Source of the DNA: Cyclobacteriaceae bacterium | GTDB lineage: Bacteria; Bacteroidota; Bacteroidia; Cytophagales; Cyclobacteriaceae | Assembly: GCA_016787645.1 (NCBI GenBank) | Contig: JAEUUF010000016.1 | Location: 101,956 to 165,955 of the forward strand | Direction: 5' to 3' | Length of the DNA: 64,000 nt | In this document: one piece after another, positions 9,090 to 16,740 of the stretch | Layout of the letters: each line of letters opens with the position of its first letter | Numbering within the stretch: the stretch's first letter is position 1 | Notes under the pieces: generated by a model | The model's database searches: none | What the model was told of the DNA's origin: nothing | The model's input: the letters and a program-made list of their open reading frames with translations, nothing else | Position numbers and translations under genes: made by a program

Positions 9090-9677
9090 TCAATTACCCT
9101 CGATTCTTACGGATGGCATTTCTGCTTCGATCACCTGATTTAAGAATTTCATCCGGCGGTCCCCCAGGGCACTCAGAAATGGGGTAATCTCATCTTCATA
9201 GGCCCTATTCGAATAAGCAAAAATGAGTAAAGCTTTTCTGCCAGCTCCTGAATCGATTTGCCGGTATCGATAGATGTTAAATTCAACGATAGTCATGTGA
9301 TCGCCTTTGCTTGCACCGAGCAAGAAATCAACAATGAACTCTTTCTGGTCAGGACTCTCGGTGATCGAGTAGTTGCAAATGGGGTCAGTCTGCTTCCTTT
9401 GTGTGAGTTCTTTCACTTTTACTTTCACTGCATCTTCTACCGGAACTTCCGTGTCAAACAAATGAAGGGTAAGCATTTGATGGAAGGCCTCCACGGTCTC
9501 GCCGTCCGGCAGATATTCTTGAATGTAATATTTTTCATTGGGTTTGGCCGTCCATGCCAGTTTAAAATGGGTTTTGTCAAAAGTTAATGGTCCCTTCACA
9601 CCCAGTCGGTCGACAGGGCTTTCAATGCCCGTGAAGGAAAGCAGTAGTGCGACCGCCAGGAGGAGCGTCAGTTTCAT
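9090..9677 (-). CDS. Secreted protein of unknown function
   Basis: A 195-residue protein that I do not recognise. It begins with a clear signal peptide (MKLTLLLAVALLLSFTG). The mature part is predicted alpha/beta with an acidic, charged composition and a single Cys (DPICNYS). It overlaps the upstream GH13 amylase by 4 bases (ATGA), so the two are translationally coupled and probably act in the same extracytoplasmic process. No catalytic motif was seen. Confidence 0.75.
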   Translation of the reverse strand: MKLTLLLAVALLLSFTGIESPVDRLGVKGPLTFDKTHFKLAWTAKPNEKYYIQEYLPDGETVEAFHQMLTLHLFDTEVPVEDAVKVKVKELTQRKQTDPICNYSITESPDQKEFIVDFLLGASKGDHMTIVEFNIYRYRQIDSGAGRKALLIFAYSNRAYEDEITPFLSALGDRRMKFLNQVIEAEMPSVRIEGN

Positions 9678-11035
9678 TTTGCTTTGTCGGATTTAGAACG
9701 GCCTGCCACATACTCGTACACTGCATAACCCCACGGGCCTATGGACACTGGTTTTGTGGTGAGGGTTTCCTTGCGGGACTCAAAGACATTGTAAACCTGG
9801 CCCGTCAAGGACTTGTCAGTGATCGTAGTGGGCTGTTGCGATCCTGAAAAATTCAGGATGACCAGCACTTTGTTCTTTCCCTTTTCACGAATAAACGCGT
9901 AAACAGCCTTATCATCGCCTATACTGACTTTTCGGAATGACCCGTCAGAAGCCAACGCGCTGTTGCGTTCCCGGAGAGAAAGCAACGTTTTATAAAAGGG
10001 GGCTCGTTCAAACTTTTGAAAAACCATGGGGTCTTTGTCAAAGAACTTCAGGGGACGCAAGACCGGTTCTTCTTGTCCGTTGTAGATCAGTGGGACACTG
10101 TTCGCCATAGTTTGCGTGAAGACGGCGAAAGGAGCGTGCACGGAGCCGGGGAAAGTTCCGTAGTCGGCTTTGTTCCAGCTGTTCTCGTCATGATTGGAAG
10201 TAAAGTACATCTGGATAGTGCCCGATGGATAGAGTCGGTCTTGTTCAGCGTGGATGCTGTCGAGGCCGGTTGCAGTGCGTGTTCCTTTGGCCACTTTTTC
10301 CATCATTTTGAACATGTGCCAGGGATATACCGCGTCGAAACCACTCTGCGGAAGATAGGCGTTGTCTCCTTCGGCCAACATGAAGATGGATTTCATTTGC
10401 TTCAATTGTGGAATGGCCCGCTGCCAGAAGGAGCCGGGAACATTCCAGGCCACGTCGCATCGAAACCCATCAATGTCCGCCCGGGTGATCCAATATTTCA
10501 TAGCCGCAATCATGCTGTCTTGCATCACGGTGTTCTTGTAGTTCAATTGCCGGGTGTCGGCCCAGTCAACCGCAATGGCCGCTCTACCAAGACTGTCTTT
10601 TACAAAGAAATCCGGCTGCTGGGTTAACCAGCGATGATCGCCACCGGTATGGTTGGGCACCCAATCGATGATCACTTTCATTCCCCGATCATGGCTGGCC
10701 TTGACCAGTTTAATGAAATCGTCCATGGTTCCGAACTCAGGATTGAGAGCAGTGTAGTCAGATACGGCATAGTAACTTCCGAGGGAACCCTTACGATCCA
10801 CGTGGCTGATCGGGTTGATTGGCATGAACCAAAGTGTTTGTACACCCATATTCTTCAGCCGATCCAGGTGTTTGGCAAATGCATTTAACGTCCCTTCATC
10901 GGTGTACTGGCGGACATTGACTTCATAGATATTTCCTTGCAGAATCCATGGGGGATGTTGTTGGTTGGCCGCAACCTGGCCAAATCCCTGCCGAAGGACT
11001 AATTGAAGGAGGAGAAGAAGGATTACTCTTTTCAT
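9674..11035 (-). CDS. Exported GH13 alpha-amylase family enzyme
   Basis: A 453-residue glycoside hydrolase with a signal peptide (about 1-20). All four GH13 signature regions are visible: DWVPNH at 124-129, GFRCDVAW at 190-197 with nucleophile Asp194, AEGD with acid/base Glu222, and NHDEN at 281-285 with transition-state Asp283. A short C-terminal beta domain follows (about 365-445). It should act on alpha-glucans such as starch or maltodextrins in the periplasm or outside the cell. It is followed by an overlapping small secreted protein. No SusC/SusD pair is in view, so this is not a classic polysaccharide utilisation locus. Confidence 0.92.
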   Translation of the reverse strand: MKRVILLLLLQLVLRQGFGQVAANQQHPPWILQGNIYEVNVRQYTDEGTLNAFAKHLDRLKNMGVQTLWFMPINPISHVDRKGSLGSYYAVSDYTALNPEFGTMDDFIKLVKASHDRGMKVIIDWVPNHTGGDHRWLTQQPDFFVKDSLGRAAIAVDWADTRQLNYKNTVMQDSMIAAMKYWITRADIDGFRCDVAWNVPGSFWQRAIPQLKQMKSIFMLAEGDNAYLPQSGFDAVYPWHMFKMMEKVAKGTRTATGLDSIHAEQDRLYPSGTIQMYFTSNHDENSWNKADYGTFPGSVHAPFAVFTQTMANSVPLIYNGQEEPVLRPLKFFDKDPMVFQKFERAPFYKTLLSLRERNSALASDGSFRKVSIGDDKAVYAFIREKGKNKVLVILNFSGSQQPTTITDKSLTGQVYNVFESRKETLTTKPVSIGPWGYAVYEYVAGRSKSDKAK

Positions 11036-11124
11036 TCTGTTAAATTAATATTTATTAGCTATCGAATTGGCTAACCCTGTTGCCCATTTTAAACCTTCGT
11101 TTCGATCTAACCTAACTACCCTCC

Positions 11125-11799
11125 ATGAATACAACCAACCCCTTTCGCCTGACCGCCGCCACGGCCATTGGATTGCTCATCTCCCTCTTCGGGCTTGCCT
11201 TCTTTGCCATTTGGTACCGCGACTGGTATGGCATTAGTATCTCATCTGTGCTGGTGCGTGAAGGACTGATCTTTGTTCTCGTTGGAATTCTCTTGTTCAT
11301 TATACGCCTGGAAGGCCTTGGGCTGGAATCGGTCGGTCTGAAATTCAGTTCGATCGGAAAGTCGGTTGGCTTGGCCTTGCTGATTTGCTTAATTTCCATC
11401 GCAGGCGTCTTGCTATGCATAGTGCTCATGCAATACCTGGGATGGAAGGTGGGAGGGGAAGAGGCTGGCGCCTACAAGGATATCCCGGTGTGGGCTCTCT
11501 TTATCATGGTGCTTCGGGCGGGTATTGCCGAAGAGCTGTTTTATCGTGGTTATGCGATTGAGCGTATCAAAGCGCTTACCGGCAGCCAGTGGGTGGCGAT
11601 TGCGGTTCCCCTCCTGATATTTTCCATTGGCCATTTTCGGCAGGGACCAGGGGGTATACTCATTTCTTTTGTGGCCGGAGCGATTCTTACGGCCACCTAC
11701 CTCTGGAAAAAGGACCTGCTGGCCAACATGATTGCACACTTCCTCGTCGACTTCATTCCTAATGTTGCCTTGCCACTGCTGGGCGTGGACAATAGCTAG
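11125..11799 (+). CDS. CPBP family intramembrane metalloprotease
   Basis: A 224-residue integral membrane protein with about seven or eight helices. It carries the CPBP (Abi/Rce1-like) motifs: EELFYR with Glu136, Glu137 and Arg141; FSIGHF with His170; and HFLVD with His205 and Asp209. These residues form the metal site in Rce1-type glutamate proteases. The substrate is unknown. Family members process prenylated proteins, bacteriocins or regulators. It is divergent from the amylase gene and stands about 100 bases upstream of the pirin operon, which has its own promoter. Confidence 0.88.
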   Translation: MNTTNPFRLTAATAIGLLISLFGLAFFAIWYRDWYGISISSVLVREGLIFVLVGILLFIIRLEGLGLESVGLKFSSIGKSVGLALLICLISIAGVLLCIVLMQYLGWKVGGEEAGAYKDIPVWALFIMVLRAGIAEELFYRGYAIERIKALTGSQWVAIAVPLLIFSIGHFRQGPGGILISFVAGAILTATYLWKKDLLANMIAHFLVDFIPNVALPLLGVDNS

Positions 11800-11844
11800 T
11801 ACAGCGTGATTTTCCCCACCGCCCTGAACTTTTGGACTTGAATA

Positions 11845-11875
11845 GTTGTATATACAACAATGGTATATAACTTTA
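11845..11875 (+). promoter_or_regulatory. Pirin operon promoter with perfect MarR-type palindrome
   Basis: GTTGTATATACAAC (11845-11858) is a perfect 14-base palindrome. The TTG within it (11846-11848) lies 19 bases before TAACTTTA (11868-11875), which fits the Bacteroidota -33/-7 arrangement. The marR promoter at 1574-1604 has a near-identical palindrome in the same geometry. Binding there would block the promoter. I infer repression by the MarR protein at 1609-2088. Confidence 0.65.
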
Positions 11876-11898
11876 TGTAAAAAATAGCCCCCAGTGTC

Positions 11899-12621
11899 AT
11901 GAAAACCGTCATTCACAAAGCCGAAACCCGGGGTCACGCCAATCACGGCTGGCTTGATTCGTATCACACCTTCAGCTTCGCGGGATATTATGAGCCCTAC
12001 CGCGTCCACTTTGGGCTCCTGCGGGTGCTCAACGACGATGTCGTGAAAGGCGGGATGGGCTTTGGCCAGCACCCGCACGACAATATGGAGATTGTCTCGA
12101 TCCCGTTGCGGGGCGCTCTAGAGCATCGCGACAACACCGGAGGACACGCCATAATCAAATCCGGGGAAGTGCAGATCATGAGCGCGGGTTCGGGGATTGC
12201 CCACAGTGAAAAAAACGCATCCGCTTCGGAGGAAGTGAACTTCCTTCAGATCTGGGTATTTCCCAAGGAAAGAAATATTCAGCCACGGTATGAGCAGCGT
12301 GTATTCGCCAAGGCAGACCGCGTCAATAAACTTCAAACCGTAGTGTCACCAGGCAAAGAAAACGGTGCGCTCTGGATCAACCAGGACGCATGGTTCAGCC
12401 TGGCAGATATCTCTCAAGGAACAAGCCTTGAGTATACGTTGCGGAAGAAGGGGAGCGGTGTCTACGTGTTTGTGATCGAAGGCACCGTCACCATAGGCAC
12501 CCAGGCCCTCAACAAAAGAGATGGCCTTGGGATTTATGACACAGAAGGTTTTGTCATGGAAGCCAACCAGGATACTGAAGTGTTATTGATGGAAGTACCC
12601 ATGAACGGAATTGAACGATGA
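11899..12621 (+). CDS. Pirin family protein (first of two)
   Basis: A 240-residue bicupin. The N-terminal cupin holds the metal site of pirins: His58 and His60 (QHPHDNME), His102 and Glu104 (IAHSEKN). The N-terminus GHANHGWLDSYHTFSFAGYY is that of YhhW/pirin proteins. Some members have quercetin 2,3-dioxygenase activity. Others are redox-sensitive regulators. The natural substrate here is unknown. It is the first gene of a redox operon and overlaps the second pirin by 4 bases. It is preceded by the MarR-type palindrome. Confidence 0.92.
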   Translation: MKTVIHKAETRGHANHGWLDSYHTFSFAGYYEPYRVHFGLLRVLNDDVVKGGMGFGQHPHDNMEIVSIPLRGALEHRDNTGGHAIIKSGEVQIMSAGSGIAHSEKNASASEEVNFLQIWVFPKERNIQPRYEQRVFAKADRVNKLQTVVSPGKENGALWINQDAWFSLADISQGTSLEYTLRKKGSGVYVFVIEGTVTIGTQALNKRDGLGIYDTEGFVMEANQDTEVLLMEVPMNGIER

Positions 12622-13487
12622 AAAACAGAACGATATCCCGGCTGCTCTATGCACACCAGGTGGACATGGGCGGCCTTCCCGTTCGCCAACCTTTGCCTAC
12701 TCAGCAAGTTGGTCAGGTCGATCCCTTCCTGCTGTTGCACCACGCGGACATTAAGGTGCCATCCACGATAGAGCCAGATCATGCCGGAGTCGGGCCGCAC
12801 CCGCACCGTGGGTTTTCGCCGGTCACATTTATTTTCAAAGGAGGCGTGCACCATCGGGACAGCCGGGGCAATGACAGCACGATCTATGCCGGCGGCGCTC
12901 AATGGATGAATGCCGGTCGCGGTATTATTCACAGCGAACGGCCTACCCACGATATTCATGAAATCGGCGGACGGCAAGAAATCATCCAGTTGTGGATCAA
13001 CACGCCCGCCGAACGGAAAATGGATCAACCATCGTATTTCCCGCTGGAGGCCGATAAGGTGCCCGTCGTGAAATCAGCAGATAGACAGGTGGAGGCGAGA
13101 ATATTTTCGGGACAATTGTTAGGTGTGCAAGGCCCGATCCCGTCGCCTGCCGATGTGAATGCGGCCACCCTCGCGTTTGCCAAGGGTGGCAAAATCTCGG
13201 TACCTGTTCCAGCACATCATAATGCCCTGGTGTATCTGCTCGACGGAAAACTTACCGTGGAGGGATTTGGCATGGTAGAAGCTTTGCACCTGGTCCATTT
13301 CAACAATGATGGTGATGGATTGACCCTGGAAGCTTTAGAAGATACGCGTGCCCTGGTGCTAAGCGGCGCTCCACTTCATGAAGAAGTCGTATCGTACGGT
13401 CCTTTTGTGATGAATACCCAGACGCAGATCCTCGAAGCCATGCGCGATTACCGGGTCGGCAAAATGGGTGTACTGATTGAAGAGTAA
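12618..13487 (+). CDS. Pirin family protein (second of two)
   Basis: A 289-residue pirin of a subgroup distinct from its neighbour. It opens with RTISRLLYAHQVDMGGLPVRQPLP and has the metal residues His61 and His63 (GPHPHRG), His105 and Glu107 (IIHSERP). The C-terminal cupin (about 190-280) lacks an obvious metal site, as is usual. The ATG overlaps the stop of the first pirin, so the two are coupled. Two divergent pirins in a row suggest a heterodimer or two related substrates. This is inference. Confidence 0.9.
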   Translation: MKNRTISRLLYAHQVDMGGLPVRQPLPTQQVGQVDPFLLLHHADIKVPSTIEPDHAGVGPHPHRGFSPVTFIFKGGVHHRDSRGNDSTIYAGGAQWMNAGRGIIHSERPTHDIHEIGGRQEIIQLWINTPAERKMDQPSYFPLEADKVPVVKSADRQVEARIFSGQLLGVQGPIPSPADVNAATLAFAKGGKISVPVPAHHNALVYLLDGKLTVEGFGMVEALHLVHFNNDGDGLTLEALEDTRALVLSGAPLHEEVVSYGPFVMNTQTQILEAMRDYRVGKMGVLIEE

Positions 13488-13504
13488 ACTATAACCTATT
13501 GATC

Positions 13505-13903
13505 ATGGAAAACAATTCTGTTCGATTTACCCCCGTACTCAAAGCGGGAATTATTGCTGGCTTTTTTGGCGTTGGACTCAACAACCTGTGGAGCCTGTTG
13601 GCGGCGGCTTTCGGAGCAACCATTCCCCCGGCCTTTGCCATTGCGGTAACCTTGTCCTCCTTGTTACCGGTGATCGTGGCCTCATTGATCTATTTTGTTC
13701 TGGCCCGGTTTACCGCCAAGGGCACGCTTATCTTTACCGTATTGGGAACAGGCTTTTTGCTTTTCAGTTTCGTTCCCATCTTTTCTACAACGCAGCTACC
13801 GGATGGTACCGCCGTTGACGACACATTTCCATTGCTGGTGGCACCGATGCACGTTATTTCAGGCGCCCTGGCCCTGTATGGCATTCCGAAGTGGTCAAGG
13901 TGA
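13505..13903 (+). CDS. Small membrane protein (DUF6069-like)
   Basis: A 132-residue protein with four predicted transmembrane helices (about residues 12-35, 43-65, 70-92 and 108-128). A TTG at 13499 opens the frame but the ATG at 13505 is preferred. It resembles the DUF6069 group by length, helix spacing and its AGFFGVGLNNLW start, but I assign this only tentatively. It follows the second pirin by 17 bases and is probably cotranscribed. Confidence 0.7.
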   Translation: MENNSVRFTPVLKAGIIAGFFGVGLNNLWSLLAAAFGATIPPAFAIAVTLSSLLPVIVASLIYFVLARFTAKGTLIFTVLGTGFLLFSFVPIFSTTQLPDGTAVDDTFPLLVAPMHVISGALALYGIPKWSR

Positions 13904-13958
13904 ACCGTTTGGTCGAAGCGGTGTTATTACTCTAGAACGCTGAAAAACATTTTTAACT

Positions 13959-14540
13959 ATGATCGCCGAAATGCCTGATACCATTGAAATGCCTATCCTG
14001 GAGCCGATTGCTTCGCGCCGAAGCCGGAGGGCGTTTGCCCCGGAAACGGTGTCACAGGATCAAATTGATACCTTGTTTGAAGCGGCGCGGTGGGCCCCGT
14101 CAAGCGTGAATGAGCAACCGTGGCGATATGTCTATGCCACCAAAGGACAACTTTTGTGGGAGACGATCTTTGAAGCGCTGAATGACGGCAACAAAGTATG
14201 GGCAAAGGAAGCCCAACTGTTCATCGTAAGCATGGCCAAAAAAGCATTCAGCAGAAATGGGAGGCCAAATCCTACTGCCCTTTACGACCTGGGAGGTGCA
14301 AACGCTTTCCTCTCACTCCAGGCTGCCAGCATGGGGCTCAATGTTCACCAAATGGGCGGTTATGATCGCGATACACTTCGAATGAGCCTGAATATCCCGG
14401 AAGAACTGGAGCTCGGCGTAGTCATGGCTATTGGCTTCCCGGGTGACGCGGCGCTTTTGCCCGAACCCTTGCGTACCCGTGAACTTTCGCCCCGGGTGAG
14501 GATGACCCGGTCGGAATTTGTTATGAACCAACCCTTCTGA
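13959..14540 (+). CDS. Nitroreductase family protein
   Basis: A 193-residue flavoprotein of the nitroreductase fold. SRRSRRAF near residues 18-25 and APSSVNEQPWRY (about 47-58) are the FMN phosphate and isoalloxazine contacts. The C-terminal GFPGD/RTRELSPRV region is characteristic of a short nitroreductase subgroup. It should reduce quinones, nitroaromatics or a similar electrophile with NAD(P)H. It sits in the pirin operon, next to osmC with a one-base gap, consistent with detoxification of reactive aromatics. Confidence 0.88.
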   Translation: MIAEMPDTIEMPILEPIASRRSRRAFAPETVSQDQIDTLFEAARWAPSSVNEQPWRYVYATKGQLLWETIFEALNDGNKVWAKEAQLFIVSMAKKAFSRNGRPNPTALYDLGGANAFLSLQAASMGLNVHQMGGYDRDTLRMSLNIPEELELGVVMAIGFPGDAALLPEPLRTRELSPRVRMTRSEFVMNQPF

Positions 14541-14541
14541 A

Positions 14542-14952
14542 ATGGAATCCAAGGAAGTTCAAACCGCGATCGCTGTTATCGGCAAAGATCATTACCGGAC
14601 TACACTTCAATCGCGGACGCACACGCTGGTTGGAGATGAGCCACTTGAGATTGGAGGCAAGGACCTGGGTCCGCGCCCCGGTGATTTTGTTCGCATGGCG
14701 TTGGCGTCATGTACTGCGATTACCCTTCGGATGTATGCTGACCGAAAGCAATGGCCGGTCGACCAGATTGAAGTACGGGTATCGAACGGGCCCTTCCAAG
14801 AGAAGACAACCTATACCAGTGACATAGAAATTACGGGAAACCTCAGCGTAGAGCAGAAGGAACGGATGCTCCAGATTGCTAAATTGTGCCCGGTACATAA
14901 GACACTGACCAATCCGGTTGAGATTATCACTCACCTCTCACTGATCCAATGA
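14542..14952 (+). CDS. OsmC family peroxiredoxin-like protein (operon copy)
   Basis: A 136-residue OsmC/Ohr-fold protein. The two catalytic cysteines are visible as Cys57 (ALASCTAI) and Cys116 (KLCPVHKT). Such proteins reduce organic hydroperoxides using a dithiol. MarR-family regulators (OhrR) commonly control Ohr/OsmC genes, which fits the operator upstream of this operon. It overlaps the following iron-sulfur protein by 4 bases. A second OsmC protein of a different subgroup is at 54401. Confidence 0.92.
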   Translation: MESKEVQTAIAVIGKDHYRTTLQSRTHTLVGDEPLEIGGKDLGPRPGDFVRMALASCTAITLRMYADRKQWPVDQIEVRVSNGPFQEKTTYTSDIEITGNLSVEQKERMLQIAKLCPVHKTLTNPVEIITHLSLIQ

Positions 14953-15377
14953 AAGACATTGTCAAGAAATACTCCAACGGTGAAGTAACCATTGTCTGGA
15001 AACCTTCGCTTTGCATTCATTCCAGGAATTGCTTCACCGGTTTAGGTGAGGTCTTCCATCCCCAGGAACTGCCCTGGATCACCCCTCAGCGATCGACCAC
15101 AGATAAGATTATCGACCAAATCAAGAAGTGCCCTTCCGGGGCGCTCAGCTATGTAATGAACAATGAGGTTCCTTCTGCCGAGGAGCCCACCGGACAAAGC
15201 ACATTGGTAGAGCCTTCACCCAATGGGCCGCTGATGGTGCATGGCACGCTTGCTATTAAGAAGCCGGACGGCACAATTACCCGCAAGGAGAAGGTTACCG
15301 CATTTTGCCGCTGCGGGGGCTCGGCCAACAAGCCCTTTTGCGACGGCACCCATCGGAAGATCGGTTTCCAGGACTAG
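14949..15377 (+). CDS. Fused Fer4_19 (YjdI-like) and CDGSH iron-sulfur protein
   Basis: A 142-residue protein with two iron-sulfur domains. Residues 1-70 match the YjdI/Fer4_19 type, with Cys22, Cys28 and Cys61 (KKCPSGAL). Residues about 95-142 are a CDGSH domain with Cys120, Cys122, Cys131 and His135, the 3Cys-1His ligands of a redox-active [2Fe-2S] cluster. A linker rich in Pro/Glu joins them. It is the last gene of the pirin operon. Electron transfer to the nitroreductase or OsmC, or redox sensing, is possible but unproven. Confidence 0.9.
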   Translation: MKDIVKKYSNGEVTIVWKPSLCIHSRNCFTGLGEVFHPQELPWITPQRSTTDKIIDQIKKCPSGALSYVMNNEVPSAEEPTGQSTLVEPSPNGPLMVHGTLAIKKPDGTITRKEKVTAFCRCGGSANKPFCDGTHRKIGFQD

Positions 15378-15385
15378 TCGAATCA

Positions 15386-15421
15386 TTTTTTTGCACCCTG
15401 CGCGCTACATTTTTACATTTG
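15386..15421 (+). promoter_or_regulatory. tRNA-Val promoter
   Basis: A T-run ending in TTG at 15391-15393, a 20-base spacer and TACATTTG (15414-15421) form a textbook Bacteroidota housekeeping promoter. The predicted start of transcription is near 15428, giving a 5' leader of about 32 bases before the tRNA. Confidence 0.7.
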
Positions 15422-15459
15422 CCACCCCGGTGGCGTTCGGGTGGAGTTTGAGACATTAG

Positions 15460-15534
15460 GGGTATTTAGCTCAGCTGGTTTAGAGCACTACCTTGACAGG
15501 GTAGGGGTCACAGGTTCGAATCCTGTAATACCCA
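15460..15534 (+). tRNA. tRNA-Val (GAC)
   Basis: A complete cloverleaf: acceptor GGGTATT (15460-15466) pairs with AATACCC (15527-15533). The D arm has GCTC/GAGC, the anticodon stem CTACC/GGTAG encloses TTGACAG with anticodon GAC at 15495-15497, and the T arm is ACAGG-TTCGAAT-CCTGT. The discriminator base is A15534. CCA is not encoded (CAA follows), so it must be added by the CCA-adding enzyme. Confidence 0.97.
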
Positions 15535-15580
15535 CAAGTCCATGACGTTTGGTGGGCGGCAAGCACCCCTTCACTGTAGT

Positions 15581-15602
15581 GCCTCAGAAATTGAGCTGAG
15601 GC
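15581..15602. terminator. Possible shared terminator hairpin
   Basis: GCCTCAG (15581-15587) and CTGAGGC (15596-15602) form a 7-base stem with an 8-base loop between the tRNA and the convergent oxyR gene. There is no T-tract on either side, so this is a weak call. Confidence 0.35.
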
Positions 15603-15617
15603 CGTTGCTTCCTGGAT

Positions 15618-16559
15618 CTAGTTTTCCACTGCCATCACTCGCGTGTCTTGAACCTTCTTCACGGAATCAGGCAAATGCTTCTCGATTTCCTGCTTCAACA
15701 CTTCCAGTAGCCGGACCCGGTGAAAATTCACGGCTGTGACCAGGCTGATTTCCCGGACGGGCTTGGGCGGGGCAAATTCGCGAATCTTCTCTTTCTGTTT
15801 CCTGGTAAGATCAAGGGTAGCCAGGTGAGGGAGAATCGTGATGCCCTGGTGATGATCTACCAGGTTTTTCAATGTCTCCAGGCTCCCGGTTTCATAATGA
15901 AGGCGGTCGCTCTCAAAATCCTTCTTCTTGAGCTCACAAAGATCCAGGACCTGGTTCCTCAGGCAATGCCCCTCTTCCAGCAGCCAAAGTTTACTCAAGT
16001 CAATGTCTTTGGGTAGCACATAACGTTTCCTGGATGCCCGTTCATTCTCCGCCACATAGGCATGGAACTCTTCCTGGTAAATGGGATGTTCGACGAGCTT
16101 GGGATCATTCAATGGCGTGGCCAGCAAGGCGATATCCAGTTCATCCGTCTTCAGACCATGGATGATTTCGTCAGTGACCAATTCGCGAATGCTGATCTTC
16201 AAATGGGGATATTTTTCCGCAAAGGACTTGAGAAACAAAGGGAGCAGATAGGGTGCTACCGTGGGGATCACCGCCAGCCTGACCTCCCCGGATACCTCCT
16301 CCTTGAGCTGCCGGGCAAAATCCTTCAGGCGATTGACATCGGCGAGGATCTGCTTTGCCCGGTTGATTACTTCTTCCCCCTCCCGGGTGGGCGCGATTGG
16401 CTGACGCGAGCGATCAAAGATCCGGATGCCCAATTCGGTTTCGAGCTTCTGCACCATCATGCTCAGCGTGGGCTGTGTGACAAAACATTTTTCCGCGGCG
16501 CGCGCAAATTGCCGCTGGTGGTCCAGCGCAATGATGTACTCCAGTTGCTGCAGGTTCAT
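15618..16559 (-). CDS. oxyR: Hydrogen peroxide-inducible genes activator OxyR
   Basis: A 313-residue LysR-type regulator. The N-terminal helix-turn-helix spans about 1-60 (ALDHQRQFARAAEKCFVTQPTLS). The effector domain contains Cys199 and Cys208 (GHCLRNQVLDLC), at exactly the positions and spacing of the redox disulfide pair in E. coli OxyR. It should therefore sense hydrogen peroxide and activate antioxidant genes. Candidate targets in this window are not certain. The promoter region has a TATCTTTG box on the minus strand (16579-16586) inside an ATAG/CTAT-rich dyad, consistent with autoregulation. Confidence 0.94.
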   Translation of the reverse strand: MNLQQLEYIIALDHQRQFARAAEKCFVTQPTLSMMVQKLETELGIRIFDRSRQPIAPTREGEEVINRAKQILADVNRLKDFARQLKEEVSGEVRLAVIPTVAPYLLPLFLKSFAEKYPHLKISIRELVTDEIIHGLKTDELDIALLATPLNDPKLVEHPIYQEEFHAYVAENERASRKRYVLPKDIDLSKLWLLEEGHCLRNQVLDLCELKKKDFESDRLHYETGSLETLKNLVDHHQGITILPHLATLDLTRKQKEKIREFAPPKPVREISLVTAVNFHRVRLLEVLKQEIEKHLPDSVKKVQDTRVMAVEN

Positions 16560-16566
16560 GGTATCA

Positions 16567-16592
16567 ATAGTATCTATGCAAAGATAGACTAT
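16567..16592 (-). promoter_or_regulatory. oxyR promoter with ATAG/CTAT dyad
   Basis: On the minus strand TATCTTTG (16586 to 16579) fits the -7 consensus. It is embedded in a dyad whose outer arms are ATAGT (16567-16571) and ACTAT (16588-16592). ATAG/CTAT quartets occur at 16567, 16574, 16584 and 16589. OxyR sites are built from the same quartets, but the spacing here (7, 10, 5) does not match the classic 11-base periodicity, so this is only a candidate autoregulatory site. Confidence 0.4.
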
Positions 16593-16709
16593 ATCAGTTT
16601 GATTTATTAGTCAGGCAGGACGACCTTAGTTGCCCGGAACAGCGAGCGCAAGGAAGAAAAATTGCAGCGTTTGGCTGCTGTTTAGTGTGGTGTAAGGGAT
16701 TAGTGAAGG

Positions 16710-16740
16710 AAGGGGACGCAAGTCCCCTTTCATTTTTTTA
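16710..16740 (+). terminator. Rho-independent terminator facing the + strand
   Basis: AAGGGGAC (16710-16717), loop GCAA and GTCCCCTT (16722-16729) form an 8-base stem followed by TCATTTTTTTA on the + strand. Both flanking genes are on the minus strand, so no annotated + strand gene ends here. It may serve the minus-strand histidine kinase/regulator unit without a T-tract, or end an unannotated small + strand transcript. Confidence 0.55.

Noticed and set aside
11055-11074. Dyad TTAGC...GCTAA between the amylase and CPBP genes as an operator
   Set aside because: The arms are only 5 bases in AT-rich DNA and no promoter box is aligned with it. It is too weak to report.
16567-16592. A canonical four-quartet OxyR binding site
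   Set aside because: The quartets are present, but their spacing (7, 10, 5) does not match the regular 11-base periodicity. It is kept only as a weak candidate autoregulatory site.
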